Shown here in pieces: positions 1 to 7,636 of a stretch of 32,216 nt of DNA. The stretch is from UBA1306 sp964396415 (GTDB lineage: Bacteria; Spirochaetota; Spirochaetia; Treponematales; Rectinemataceae). Each line of letters begins with the position of its first letter. Position 1 is the stretch's first letter. The notes under the pieces are model-generated. The model was not told where the DNA came from, searched no databases, and saw only the letters and a program-made list of their open reading frames with translations. The position numbers and the translations under genes were made by a program. Where the stretch lies: contig CAYNFM010000044.1 of assembly GCA_964396415.1 (NCBI GenBank), forward strand, positions 1 to 32,216, read 5' to 3'.

Positions 1-99
1 GCGACTCGCCGTATCCTTGCGCGCCTGCTCCTCATTGTAGCAGATGATGTAGCGCCTGCCGTCGCGTATCCGCTCGCTTACCCTAACCGGCCTTCGACG
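1..99 (-). pseudogene. Transposase fragment (IS4/IS1634-like), 5'-truncated, runs off the window
   Basis: The minus strand is open from a TGA at 102-100 to the window edge and encodes 33 residues. They contain the string RIRDGRRYIICYNEEQARKD, which I recognise as an internal stretch of IS1634/IS4-type DDE transposases (usual form RDGRRYIVCYNEEQARKD). No ATG, GTG or TTG lies in frame after the stop, and in an intact transposase this stretch is preceded by more protein, so the 5' part is missing or out of frame here. It begins 28 nt after the stop of the sigma-54 activator gene and is read in the same direction. The family call rests on memory of the motif; whether an intact copy continues leftwards cannot be seen. 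Confidence 0.5.
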
Positions 100-127
100 T
101 CAGGAATGCGGCCAGGCAGCGATTTCC

Positions 128-1504
128 CTATGGCGCCCGCCCATCCTGGGGCAGGGCTCCCTCGATTCCGTACTCCTCAATCTTCTGATAGAGGGTCTTC
201 CTACCAATGCCGAGCACCTCAGCCGTCCTCGACTTGTTGCCGCCCTGGGCGGCGAGAGTCTCACGAATGAGGATCTTCTCGGCCGCCTCGAGGGTGGAGC
301 CGATAGGCACGCGAACGTCCCTTTCCTCACCAGAGGAGCGCACGCCCGGCGGAAGGTCGTCGAGCTCGACGAGGCCGCTCGAGGCCATCACGACCGCGCT
401 CTCGACCGAGTTGCGGAGCTCGCGGACATTGCCGGGCCAGGGATAGGCGTAGAGGGCCTGCCTGGCCTTGGGATCGAAGCCTTCGAGCTTCTTGCCGTTC
501 TCCTCGGTGAACTCGCGCAGAAAGGCCATGGCGAGAAGTGGGATGTCGTCGCGCCTCTCGCGGAGGGGAGGAACGCGGATATTGACGACATTGAGCCGGT
601 AATAGAGGTCTTCCCTGAAAGTCCCCTTGCGGATCTCCTCTTTCAGGTCCTTGTTGGTCGCGGCCACGATGCGCACGTCGACCTCCACCGTTTCCTCGCC
701 TCCGACGCGCTCGAATTTCCTTTCTTGGAGCACCCGCAGGATCTTGATCTGGACGTTCTGGTTGATTTCGCCTATCTCGTCGAGGAAAAGCGTTCCCTTG
801 TCGGCCAGCTCGAAGCGACCGCGCTTCCGGGCCTGGGCCCCGGTAAAGGCGCCTTTCTCGTGACCGAAGAGCTCGCTCTCGAGGAGGCTCTCGGCCAGCG
901 CGGCGCAGTGGACCTTGACCAAGGGGCCGTCGCGCCGGGGCGAGAGGTTGTGTATCGCGTCCGCGACCAGCTCCTTGCCGACGCCGGAATCCCCGGTGAC
1001 GAGGACGCTCGCGCGCGTGGGCGCGACCCGGCGCACGAGGTCGAAGACCTTCTTCATCTCGGCGCTCTTGCCTATGATGGAGCTGGATCGCCGCTGGGCC
1101 TCGACCTCGGCCTCGAGCTCGCGATTCTTGCGCGCCAGCTCCCTCGACTCGAGGGCCCGCTTGACCAGAAGCGAGAGGTGGTCGAGATTGACCGGCTTGG
1201 TGAGGAAGTCGAAGGCTCCCGCCCGCATGGCGACTACGGCGTCCTCGATGGTGCCGTGCCCCGTAAGGACGATTACGGGAAGCCCGGGATATCGACTGAC
1301 GACGTGATTGAGCACGTCGGTCCCGCCGAGCTTGGGCATGCGCAGGTCGGTGATTACCAGGTCCGCGTCCGCCGACTCGACGAGGGCGAGCGCCTCCTCG
1401 CCGTCGGCGGCGGGAAGGGCCCGGTAGCCGTCGAGCGACAAGGCTTCAGCGAGGCCCTCCCTGATATTCTTCTCGTCGTCGGCGACCACGATCGTGAAGC
1501 GCAT
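128..1504 (-). CDS. atoC: Sigma-54-dependent NtrC/AtoC-family response regulator
   Basis: This is a 458-residue cytoplasmic transcription activator with the full NtrC layout. The receiver domain spans about 1-120, with acidic pocket D10/D11 and E12 region, phospho-acceptor D53 in ITDLRMP, and K103. The AAA+ domain spans about 140-385: Walker A GDSGVGKE at 171-178, the sigma-54 contact loop GAFTGA at 218-223, and Walker B LFLDEIGE near 239-246. A Fis-type helix-turn-helix lies at about 412-447 (NKSRTAEVLGIGRKTLYQKI). All motifs needed to remodel sigma-54 RNA polymerase are intact. The ATG directly follows the TAG of the kinase gene, so the two are almost certainly co-transcribed cognate partners. 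The gene symbol follows the treponemal naming I recall for a regulator beside cvpA/murG. A possible target promoter lies at 13691-13706. Confidence 0.95.
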   Translation of the reverse strand: MRFTIVVADDEKNIREGLAEALSLDGYRALPAADGEEALALVESADADLVITDLRMPKLGGTDVLNHVVSRYPGLPVIVLTGHGTIEDAVVAMRAGAFDFLTKPVNLDHLSLLVKRALESRELARKNRELEAEVEAQRRSSSIIGKSAEMKKVFDLVRRVAPTRASVLVTGDSGVGKELVADAIHNLSPRRDGPLVKVHCAALAESLLESELFGHEKGAFTGAQARKRGRFELADKGTLFLDEIGEINQNVQIKILRVLQERKFERVGGEETVEVDVRIVAATNKDLKEEIRKGTFREDLYYRLNVVNIRVPPLRERRDDIPLLAMAFLREFTEENGKKLEGFDPKARQALYAYPWPGNVRELRNSVESAVVMASSGLVELDDLPPGVRSSGEERDVRVPIGSTLEAAEKILIRETLAAQGGNKSRTAEVLGIGRKTLYQKIEEYGIEGALPQDGRAP

Positions 1505-2701
1505 CTATGCTCCCTTCGCGACGGGCTTCGCGCCCGCGCCTCCGCCGTTGTAAGGAATGAGGCGCCTTTCCTTCTGCGGGACCGGCAGGCTGATTATGAA
1601 GACGGAGCCCTGGCCCGAACGCGACGTGACGGATATCTCCCCGTCGTGCTCCCTCACGATCTTGAATGTAATCGTAAGGCCCAGCCCCGTTCCGTTCTCT
1701 TTCGTGGTGAAGTAGGGCTCGAAGATCTTGGGCAGGTCGTCTTCCGAAATGCCTATGCCGCTATCCTCGACCGAAATCCTCAGCTCCTCGTCGACGCGAT
1801 CGACGGAAAGGCGCAGCTTGCCGCCGCCGGGCATGGCGGCGAGGGCGTTCTTCACGAGATTGAGCACGGCCTGCTTCATGAGGCGATCATCGAGCGCGAC
1901 CCTAGGCAAATCGTCCCCGAGCCGGAGCTCGACCATGACGCCTGCTCGCTCCGCCTCGGGTTTGATGAATTCGGCTATCTTGGCGACGAGCTCGCCAGGA
2001 TCGGAATCCCGAAGCTGGACGTCCATGGGCCGGACCGCGAAGAGGAAATCGACGACGATTTTGTTGAGCCGATCGATCTCCTCGTCCACCACCTTGAGGT
2101 GGCGCTCGATCAAGGGAGCCTCGACCTTTCGCTTTCCCGCGAGTGCTTTCCGGATGAGCTGTATGTGGATCGAGAGGGAGCCCAGGGGGTTCTTTATCTC
2201 GTGGGCGACGCCGGCGGCAAGGGTAGTCAGGGAGGCGAGGCTCTCCGCCCTGCGCAGCTGGGCCTCCTTGCGCCGCTTTTCCGTGATGTCTTCCATGTGG
2301 ACGATCGCACCTTCTATGCGGCCCTGCGAGACGAGGGTGCTCACCGACACCGCGACGAGCCTCGTCGTGCCCTTCGCCTCCAAGCCGAACTCGCGGTCGA
2401 GCACGGTCTCTTCCCCCTCGAGGGTCTTGCGGAAGAAGCCCGCGAGGTCCTCGTCCGAGACGCTGTGCCAAAGCGGCCTCTCGAAGGGATCGAGACCGGA
2501 GAACCTGAGCATGCGCTCGGCCGACTTGTTGTAGATGATGGGCAGGTGGTCCCTGTCGCAGACGACAATGCCGTCGAGCATGGAATCGAGGGCGACGTCC
2601 ATGCGGCCGTTCTCCTCGGCCAGGGCGTAGAGGAGGGACCGCATCTGATCCTCGTTGAGCCGAGGAAGCTTGGCCAAGGCCCGCTCGACGAAGCGCCTCA
2701 T
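1505..2701 (-). CDS. Cytosolic PAS-domain sensor histidine kinase (NtrB/AtoS-like)
   Basis: This 398-residue kinase has no predicted membrane segment. A PAS domain lies at about 35-140 (SMLDGIVVCDRDHLPIIYNK onward), followed by a short helix and the dimerisation/phospho-acceptor domain with H167 in AAGVAHEIKNPLGS. The ATPase domain carries the N box (VLNLVKNALAAMP), G1 (VEDSGIGI), F box (IFEPYFTTK) and G2 (NGTGLGLTI). This is the NtrB/AtoS/ZraS type, the usual partner of sigma-54 activators, and the activator gene follows directly. The start overlaps the 3' end of the upstream DNA polymerase gene by 4 nt (ATGA), which suggests translational coupling. With no transmembrane sensor, the signal is probably cytoplasmic (a metabolite, redox state or partner protein); the ligand cannot be read from the sequence. 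Confidence 0.93.
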   Translation of the reverse strand: MRRFVERALAKLPRLNEDQMRSLLYALAEENGRMDVALDSMLDGIVVCDRDHLPIIYNKSAERMLRFSGLDPFERPLWHSVSDEDLAGFFRKTLEGEETVLDREFGLEAKGTTRLVAVSVSTLVSQGRIEGAIVHMEDITEKRRKEAQLRRAESLASLTTLAAGVAHEIKNPLGSLSIHIQLIRKALAGKRKVEAPLIERHLKVVDEEIDRLNKIVVDFLFAVRPMDVQLRDSDPGELVAKIAEFIKPEAERAGVMVELRLGDDLPRVALDDRLMKQAVLNLVKNALAAMPGGGKLRLSVDRVDEELRISVEDSGIGISEDDLPKIFEPYFTTKENGTGLGLTITFKIVREHDGEISVTSRSGQGSVFIISLPVPQKERRLIPYNGGGAGAKPVAKGA

Positions 2702-4008
2702 GGCGATCGTCCTTCGGACAAGGCGTACAGCAGCGATTCCGCCAGCAAGCCGGGGCTCCGATTGAGAGTCTCGTAGTCGCTCGAGGCGGCGCGGATCAAG
2801 GCGGCGGCGCGCTCGACGAAGCCGACGGCGTCGGCGCCGGCTTCTTCCTCGGATAGGATGTCCCCCAAGGTCGCGGACAGGGCGGCGAGGAAGGATCGGA
2901 AGCTCGACGAGAACCTGTCGTCCCTCTGCCCGAAGTCCTTGGTCGCCTCGAGAAGGTCCGCCAAGGCGGCCGACGGGGCTTGGCCGACGGAACGCGCCTC
3001 TCGGGCGAGCGCGGCCAAGGGAGGCGCGAGGGTCTCCCTTTCGAGCCGGGCGACGAGGGCCGCGCCGAGGAAGGCCTCGGCTCTAGCGCGCGCCTCCGCG
3101 GGCGGAAAGGCTCTGCGCGCGGCGAGGAAGGATTCCACGGACGGCGCGGGCTCGGAGCTGCGAAAGATTCGTTCCACGACCAGGGTGGTGGCGGACGGGT
3201 CGCGCGCGACGAAATGATAGGTTCGCGCGCGAGAGAGGATGGTGGTCATCACGGCGCTGCGCCTCGAGCTGTGCAGGACGAAGCGCACGCTGTCCGGCGG
3301 CTCTTCGAGTATCTTGAGCAGAGCGTTGCGCGAAGCATCCTGCATCCTGTCGGCGTTTTCGATGATGACGGTCTTCCTGGGCCCGAGCGGCGCGAGACGA
3401 GCCCAGAATTCTATGTTGCGGATCATGAAGACGGGCGGCGTTCCCGGCACGAAGGCTTCGAGCTTGGCGCACAGGGCGGCGGATTCGGAAGCGGCCTTGT
3501 CGGCGCCCGGCGCCAGAGCTCCCGGAAGGGCTCGCTCGGGGGCGACGGCGTCGAGCGTTTCCTCGAGCCCCCGCAACAGACCCGCAGCCTTGGTCAGGCG
3601 CGATTCCTCGCCTTCATAGAGAAAGGCGTCGAAGCGCCGCGTCAGCTTGCGCGCGGCGCGCGCGAAGAAGTAGGCCGAGGCCGGACCGGGCGAGCGTCCC
3701 AATAGCTCGAGGGCAGCCGATATTTCCTCGGGAAAGCTGCGCGGGCCCAGGAGGGCAAGGTCGGGATGGACCAGAGAACGGTGACGGGAGCAAGCCGCGC
3801 AGGGGCAATTCCACGCGGCCCAGCTTCCAGGAGAGCCGGGGTCGCGAGGACGCGCGCAGGAAAGCGCGCGCGCGAGCTCGAGGGCAGCGCTGAGCTTGCC
3901 CGACGCGGGAGGGCCATAGAAGAGTATGGCCGGCGGAAGGCGACCAGCCTCGACATCGATCTTAAGCGCCCGAACGACCTCGTCCTGGCCCAGAAGGTTC
4001 TCGAACAC
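2698..4008 (-). CDS. holB: DNA polymerase III delta'/gamma-type clamp-loader subunit (HolB-like)
   Basis: This 436-residue AAA+ protein of the clamp loader family helps load the sliding clamp at replication forks. The N-terminus FENLLGQDEVVRAL is typical of DnaX/HolB proteins and is followed by a P-loop-like GPPASGKLS (about 32-40). A four-cysteine zinc module follows (a Cys in LSC near 50, then CPCAAC). The sensor region includes VIIENADRMQDASRNALLKI, LEEPPDSVRFVLHSS and a following serine/arginine stretch. The C-terminal 150 residues are diverged. The start is GTG at 4008, 7 nt after the cvpA stop, with only a weak SD (AGG). The 3' end overlaps the kinase start by 4 nt. The P-loop has GKLS rather than GKT/GKS at its end, so ATP hydrolysis is uncertain; delta' subunits often do not hydrolyse ATP. 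Confidence 0.85.
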   Translation of the reverse strand: MFENLLGQDEVVRALKIDVEAGRLPPAILFYGPPASGKLSAALELARALSCARPRDPGSPGSWAAWNCPCAACSRHRSLVHPDLALLGPRSFPEEISAALELLGRSPGPASAYFFARAARKLTRRFDAFLYEGEESRLTKAAGLLRGLEETLDAVAPERALPGALAPGADKAASESAALCAKLEAFVPGTPPVFMIRNIEFWARLAPLGPRKTVIIENADRMQDASRNALLKILEEPPDSVRFVLHSSRRSAVMTTILSRARTYHFVARDPSATTLVVERIFRSSEPAPSVESFLAARRAFPPAEARARAEAFLGAALVARLERETLAPPLAALAREARSVGQAPSAALADLLEATKDFGQRDDRFSSSFRSFLAALSATLGDILSEEEAGADAVGFVERAAALIRAASSDYETLNRSPGLLAESLLYALSEGRSP

Positions 4009-4015
4009 GGCGGAC

Positions 4016-4570
4016 CTAGGGCTTCTCGAGCGAGGGGGGCGCGAGTCGCATCTTCAGCGCAGGCGCATCGAGCCTGATGCCTTGCGTCATCTTGGCCAAA
4101 CCGGGCCCGACGATCGGCAGAAGCAACCGAGCGAAGAAAGAATCGTGGATCAGCTTAGAGAAGCCGGAAACGGATTTCAGGGTCGGCTCGGCAAGGCTCA
4201 TCACGATAAGGACGAGGGAAACGAGCATGAGCCCCTCGGCGAGACCGAGGACGAGGCCGAGCAGCCTGTCGACGCCCCCGAGCCGAGCGGCATCGATGCC
4301 CTCTTCGAGAAGTCGCTCGATCAGCTTGACGACGAGGAAGGCGACGAGGAATACCGCCGCGAAGCCGAGGATGGCCGGCAGAATCGCCGGGACGGCGGAT
4401 AGTCCCCATAGGACGAAGAGTTGGCCGGCGGCTTTATAGAGGAAAAGGGCGGCGACGATGCCGACGAGGACGGCGGCCACGGAGAGGATCTCGGCCACGA
4501 AGCCCTTGATCATGCAACGGATCCCGAGGAGGGCGAGCATGACGACGAAGATCCAGTCGAGCGCGTTCAT
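4016..4570 (-). CDS. cvpA: CvpA family inner-membrane protein
   Basis: This 184-residue protein of the CvpA (colicin V production) family is almost wholly made of hydrophobic helices. There are about four membrane spans at roughly 4-24, 27-47, 60-82 and 100-125. The family motif DWIFVVMLALLGIRCMIKGF is at the N-terminus, and GGVDRLLGLVLGLAEG, the conserved G-DR-LG-xxG loop, lies near the third span. A hydrophilic tail of about 45 residues follows. The ATG at 4570 was chosen over longer in-frame options because the family begins with MNxxDxI and it overlaps the murG TGA as ATGA. In other bacteria CvpA is linked to envelope homeostasis and bile/detergent resistance, which fits its place after murG. 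The molecular function is not established. Confidence 0.88.
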   Translation of the reverse strand: MNALDWIFVVMLALLGIRCMIKGFVAEILSVAAVLVGIVAALFLYKAAGQLFVLWGLSAVPAILPAILGFAAVFLVAFLVVKLIERLLEEGIDAARLGGVDRLLGLVLGLAEGLMLVSLVLIVMSLAEPTLKSVSGFSKLIHDSFFARLLLPIVGPGLAKMTQGIRLDAPALKMRLAPPSLEKP

Positions 4571-5682
4571 AGTCCCTCCCTTATCCGATCGAGGATGAGC
4601 ACGGAGATTTCGGAGGCCGCGTCGCGACCCGCGACGGATTTCGCCGAGCGACCCATGGCCGCGCGGCGAGGGCCGTCGCCAAGGAGGCCGAGAGCTTCCT
4701 CGGCGAGCCTGTCGGCCGTGGCATCGCTTCCGACGAGGCTCAAGGCCGCGCCTGCCCGCTCGAAGAAATCGGCGTTGTCCACCTGATCTCCTCTCGTCCC
4801 CGAGCCGCAGAGCGGCACGAGGAGCATCGCCTTCTCGAGGGCCGCGCATTCCCACAGCGTGCCTGCGCCCGCGCGGCCGACGACGAGGTCGGCCGCGGCG
4901 AGCAGGTCCGGCATTTCCTCTCGGATGAAGGTGTAGCTTTTATAGCGGGGGCCGTCCGGCGGGAAGGCGCCAGTGTCGTCGTCGGGCGCAAATTCGCCCC
5001 GCTGATGGAGCACGAACGCGGCCTTCGAGAGTCGCGGGAGCGCGGCGACGGCGAGCTCGTTGATCTGCCGGGCGCCCTGGCTGCCGCCGAGGAAGAATAT
5101 CACAGGTACCGCATCCCGTACCCCGAGGAGGGCTCGTCCGCGCGCGGCGTCGCCTCGGCGGATGGCAGCGCGGACGGGATTGCCGGCGACGATTGTCTTG
5201 CCTCGCGCGGCGGACGGAAGTCGCGCGCGTGTCGCTTCGTAGCTTATCACGACCATGTCGGCGCGCCGGGAGTTGATACGGGTGGCGAGTCCGGGACTGA
5301 GGTCGGACTCGTGAGTGATGTAGGGAATCCCGAGAGAAGCCGCGGCCCAGCAGGGCGGGACGCTGACGTAGCCGCCTTTGGAGAAGAGGAGGGCGGGCCT
5401 CAGCTCCTTGAGGAGGCGACGCGCGCTCGAATAGCCCGCCAGGACGCGGAAGGCGTCAACGGCATTCTCGAGCGAGGGCCGGCGCCGCAGCTTGCCGGAG
5501 GGTATGGCGAAGAACTCGAGGCCCGCGGCTTCGACAACCTTCCTGTCCGAGTCCTTCTTCGAGCCTATCCATGCGAGGCGGCCGGCGAAGCCGCCGGCGC
5601 GGAGCGCCTCGGCCACGGCCAGACCCGGAAATACGTGTCCGCCGGTGCCGCCGCCGGTGAAAGCTATGGTCGCCCGATTCAC
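4567..5682 (-). CDS. murG: MurG, UDP-GlcNAc:lipid I N-acetylglucosamine transferase
   Basis: This 371-residue GT-B glycosyltransferase adds GlcNAc from UDP-GlcNAc to lipid I to make lipid II on the cytoplasmic face of the inner membrane. The N-terminal G loop FTGGGTGGHVFPGLAVAEAL is followed by THESDLSPGLATRI, the second G loop FLGGSQGARQINELA, and the nucleotide-binding segment VVGRAGAGTLWECAAL with MLLVPLCGS. The start was set at GTG 5682, because the protein then begins VNRATIAFTGG as MurG normally does. The longer ATG reading at 5727 would add 15 atypical residues and overlap pgi. The gap to the pgi stop is 10 nt. Its 3' end overlaps the cvpA start (ATGA). Confidence 0.95.
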   Translation of the reverse strand: MNRATIAFTGGGTGGHVFPGLAVAEALRAGGFAGRLAWIGSKKDSDRKVVEAAGLEFFAIPSGKLRRRPSLENAVDAFRVLAGYSSARRLLKELRPALLFSKGGYVSVPPCWAAASLGIPYITHESDLSPGLATRINSRRADMVVISYEATRARLPSAARGKTIVAGNPVRAAIRRGDAARGRALLGVRDAVPVIFFLGGSQGARQINELAVAALPRLSKAAFVLHQRGEFAPDDDTGAFPPDGPRYKSYTFIREEMPDLLAAADLVVGRAGAGTLWECAALEKAMLLVPLCGSGTRGDQVDNADFFERAGAALSLVGSDATADRLAEEALGLLGDGPRRAAMGRSAKSVAGRDAASEISVLILDRIREGL

Positions 5683-5692
5683 TGCCTTGGGC

Positions 5693-7276
5693 CTAATCCG
5701 CGGTCGCCAGGCCGAGCATCCTCGCATAGGCAGCCAAGGCCGGATCGCCGGGCGACCCGGCCAGGACCTGCTTCGCGAGGAGCTTCCCGAGCTGGACCCC
5801 TTCCTGGTCGAAGGAATTGACGTTCCAGGCGAAGCCCTGAAACATCACCTTGTTTTCGTAATGGGCGAGCAAGGCGCCCAAGGCACGCGGATCCAGGCGC
5901 TGTCCGCGTATCAGGGTGCTCGGTCTGCCTCCAGGGAACTCCTTGTTCCCGTCCGCGTCTTCCTTACCGCGGGCGAAGGCCACCATTTGGGCGGCCAGGT
6001 TGGCGTTGAGTTTCTGGCGGCTCGTGGAGCCGTCGACCTCGATATCGCCCCCGGTCTGGCCCTCGAGGAAGCCGATGAATTGGAGAGGCACGGGATCGGT
6101 GCCTTGGTGCAGGAGTTGGTAGAAGGAATGCTGCCCGTTGGTGCCGGGCTCGCCGAAGACCACGGGTCCCGTAGAGTAGGAGAGGGCTTTCCCCGATCTG
6201 TCGACGCGCTTGCCGTTGGACTCCATGTCGAGCTGCTGGAGGTGGGCGGGAAAGCGCGAGAGGGCTTCGGAGTAGGGGAGGATCGCCGTCTCTCCCATGC
6301 CAAGGACGTTTCTCTCGTAGACTCCGATCATCGCATCGAGCAAGGCCGCGTTATGCGAAATATTCTTTTCCTGGGCGAGCTTGTCGGCCTCGTGAGCGCC
6401 AGAGAGGAATTCGGCGAAGGTCTCGGGACCGAAGGCTAGGGAAAGGATCACCCCGCCCACCGCGCTCGAAGACGAATACCGCCCTCCTATGAAATCGTCG
6501 ATGTAGAAGGAATCGATGTAGCCGGGATTGCCCGCAAGGGGGCTCGTCTCGCTCGTCACAGCGACCATGTGCTTGGCCGGGTCCAGGCCGGCCGCCTCGA
6601 GGCGATCGCGAACGAGGCATTCGTTCGCCAGGGTCTCCTGGGTGACGCCGCTCTTGGAAACGAGGACGAAGAGGCTCGTCGACAGATCGAGACCGGAGAG
6701 CAGGTCGTCGCCGTCGTCGGGATCCACATTGGAGATGAAGCAGGCGCCCAGCATGGCCCGGCCTTCGGCGAGGGCCCAGCGCTCGAGAGCCAGGTAGAGC
6801 GCCCTCGGCCCGAGGTCGGAGCCGCCGATGCCGATTTGGACGACAGTCGTGAATGGGTCGCCCGTCGAACCCACTATCTTGCCCGAATGTACCGCGCGCG
6901 CGAACTCGGCGGCCTTTTCCCGCTCGCCCTCGTAGAAGGCGCGCAGGTCCCGATCCTCCCGAAGCACGGCCTTGCCGAGTCGGCCGCGAGCCAGGTGGTG
7001 CAGGACCATCCGTCCCTCGCCGGTGTTCATCACCTCGCCCGCAGCGAGGAGATTGTACTTCTCGACGAGGCCTTGCTCCTCGGCGAGCTCGCCCAGCGCG
7101 GCGAGGACGGAGCCGTCGACGGGCGATGCCGCCCAGTTATAGGTGAGTCCGCCGCCGAGGGGAATGTCGCAGGCCGCTATCCGCTCCGCGGTGAGCAGGG
7201 CGCCGACGCGCGGGATCGGCAGCGCGGCGAGCTTGGGGAATGCCTTGGTCTCGTCGAGCCTTTTATATTCGATCAT
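5693..7276 (-). CDS. pgi: Glucose-6-phosphate isomerase
   Basis: This 527-residue phosphoglucose isomerase interconverts glucose 6-phosphate and fructose 6-phosphate in cytosolic glycolysis/gluconeogenesis. Family motifs run in order: IGIGGSDLGPRALYLAL (SIS domain start), FVLVSKSGVTQETLANE, GGRYSSSSAVGGVILSL, MESNGKRVD, and TNGQHSFYQLLHQGTDPVP with the catalytic-region histidine. The length fits the shorter bacterial form. The ATG at 7276 has an excellent SD (AAAGGAG, about 8 nt away) and a promoter at 7300-7328. It appears to be the first gene of the pgi-murG-cvpA-holB-kinase-regulator transcription unit, tying central carbon flux, peptidoglycan synthesis and a two-component system together on one message. 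I see no anomalies. Confidence 0.96.
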   Translation of the reverse strand: MIEYKRLDETKAFPKLAALPIPRVGALLTAERIAACDIPLGGGLTYNWAASPVDGSVLAALGELAEEQGLVEKYNLLAAGEVMNTGEGRMVLHHLARGRLGKAVLREDRDLRAFYEGEREKAAEFARAVHSGKIVGSTGDPFTTVVQIGIGGSDLGPRALYLALERWALAEGRAMLGACFISNVDPDDGDDLLSGLDLSTSLFVLVSKSGVTQETLANECLVRDRLEAAGLDPAKHMVAVTSETSPLAGNPGYIDSFYIDDFIGGRYSSSSAVGGVILSLAFGPETFAEFLSGAHEADKLAQEKNISHNAALLDAMIGVYERNVLGMGETAILPYSEALSRFPAHLQQLDMESNGKRVDRSGKALSYSTGPVVFGEPGTNGQHSFYQLLHQGTDPVPLQFIGFLEGQTGGDIEVDGSTSRQKLNANLAAQMVAFARGKEDADGNKEFPGGRPSTLIRGQRLDPRALGALLAHYENKVMFQGFAWNVNSFDQEGVQLGKLLAKQVLAGSPGDPALAAYARMLGLATAD

Positions 7277-7299
7277 GTGCGGCTCCTTTCAGTCTTTAT

Positions 7300-7328
7300 A
7301 TGATATCCGTGGTCTCGCCGTTCATCAA
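7300..7328 (-). promoter_or_regulatory. Sigma-70-type promoter of pgi operon
   Basis: On the minus strand a -35 box TTGATG (7328-7323) and a -10 box TATCAT (7305-7300, five of six consensus bases) are separated by exactly 17 nt. The predicted start is near 7293, about 17 nt before the pgi ATG, which leaves room for the AAAGGAG SD. Prediction from sequence only. Confidence 0.6.
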
Positions 7329-7354
7329 GGCGTGCCATCGAGCGCGAATGATAC

Positions 7355-7360
7355 TATAAT
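7355..7360 (+). promoter_or_regulatory. -10 element upstream of small membrane protein gene
   Basis: A perfect TATAAT lies 15 nt before the ATG at 7376. No convincing -35 box is present at 16-18 nt, so an activator might be needed, or it is a chance match. It stands back to back with the pgi promoter. Confidence 0.35.
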
Positions 7361-7375
7361 AGGTGCTCGAGGGGC

Positions 7376-7636
7376 ATGACGATGGACTTGAACGGAATCC
7401 TCGCACTCTCCATCAAGGTACTCGCCGATTGGCGCGTTTTATTCATCGCCGCGGCTTTTATCCTGCTTTGGGTCTCGCTGCGCTATGTCGGCTCCATCTA
7501 TCGGGCTCGTTCCTCGATTCGGAGGCCTCCGGCCATGGTCGGAGACTCCAACGGCGCCGCGATCAGATCCGGCAAAGGCCGAGCGGCTCCGCGTTCCAGG
7601 TCCGGGAGAGAGACTGGCGATGACACGGTAGGATGA
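7376..7636 (+). CDS. Small single-pass membrane protein, unknown function
   Basis: The frame encodes 86 residues. After a short N-terminus there is one strong hydrophobic segment (about 20-41, DWRVLFIAAAFILLWVSLRYVG), then a basic, disordered tail rich in R, S and G. The topology would be N-out/C-in by the positive-inside rule. The ATG at 7376 has a purine-rich GAGGGG just upstream and a TATAAT 15 nt before it; ATG 7382 is an alternative. The last 139 nt overlap the 3' end of the recQ-like gene on the other strand, so either this protein ends in a low-complexity readthrough tail or both genes share coding DNA. I recognise no family. Confidence 0.5.
   Translation: MTMDLNGILALSIKVLADWRVLFIAAAFILLWVSLRYVGSIYRARSSIRRPPAMVGDSNGAAIRSGKGRAAPRSRSGRETGDDTVG

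Noticed and set aside
725..2776. Long plus-strand open frame of 683 codons opposite the kinase and regulator
   Set aside because: It is antisense to two genes with complete domain motifs; in this GC-rich DNA long antisense frames are expected. The product has no recognisable domain.
7325..7345. TGGCACG on the minus strand before pgi as a sigma-54 site
   Set aside because: The -12 part reads TGATG-like bases with no GC at the required 12-nt register, and a good sigma-70 promoter overlaps it.
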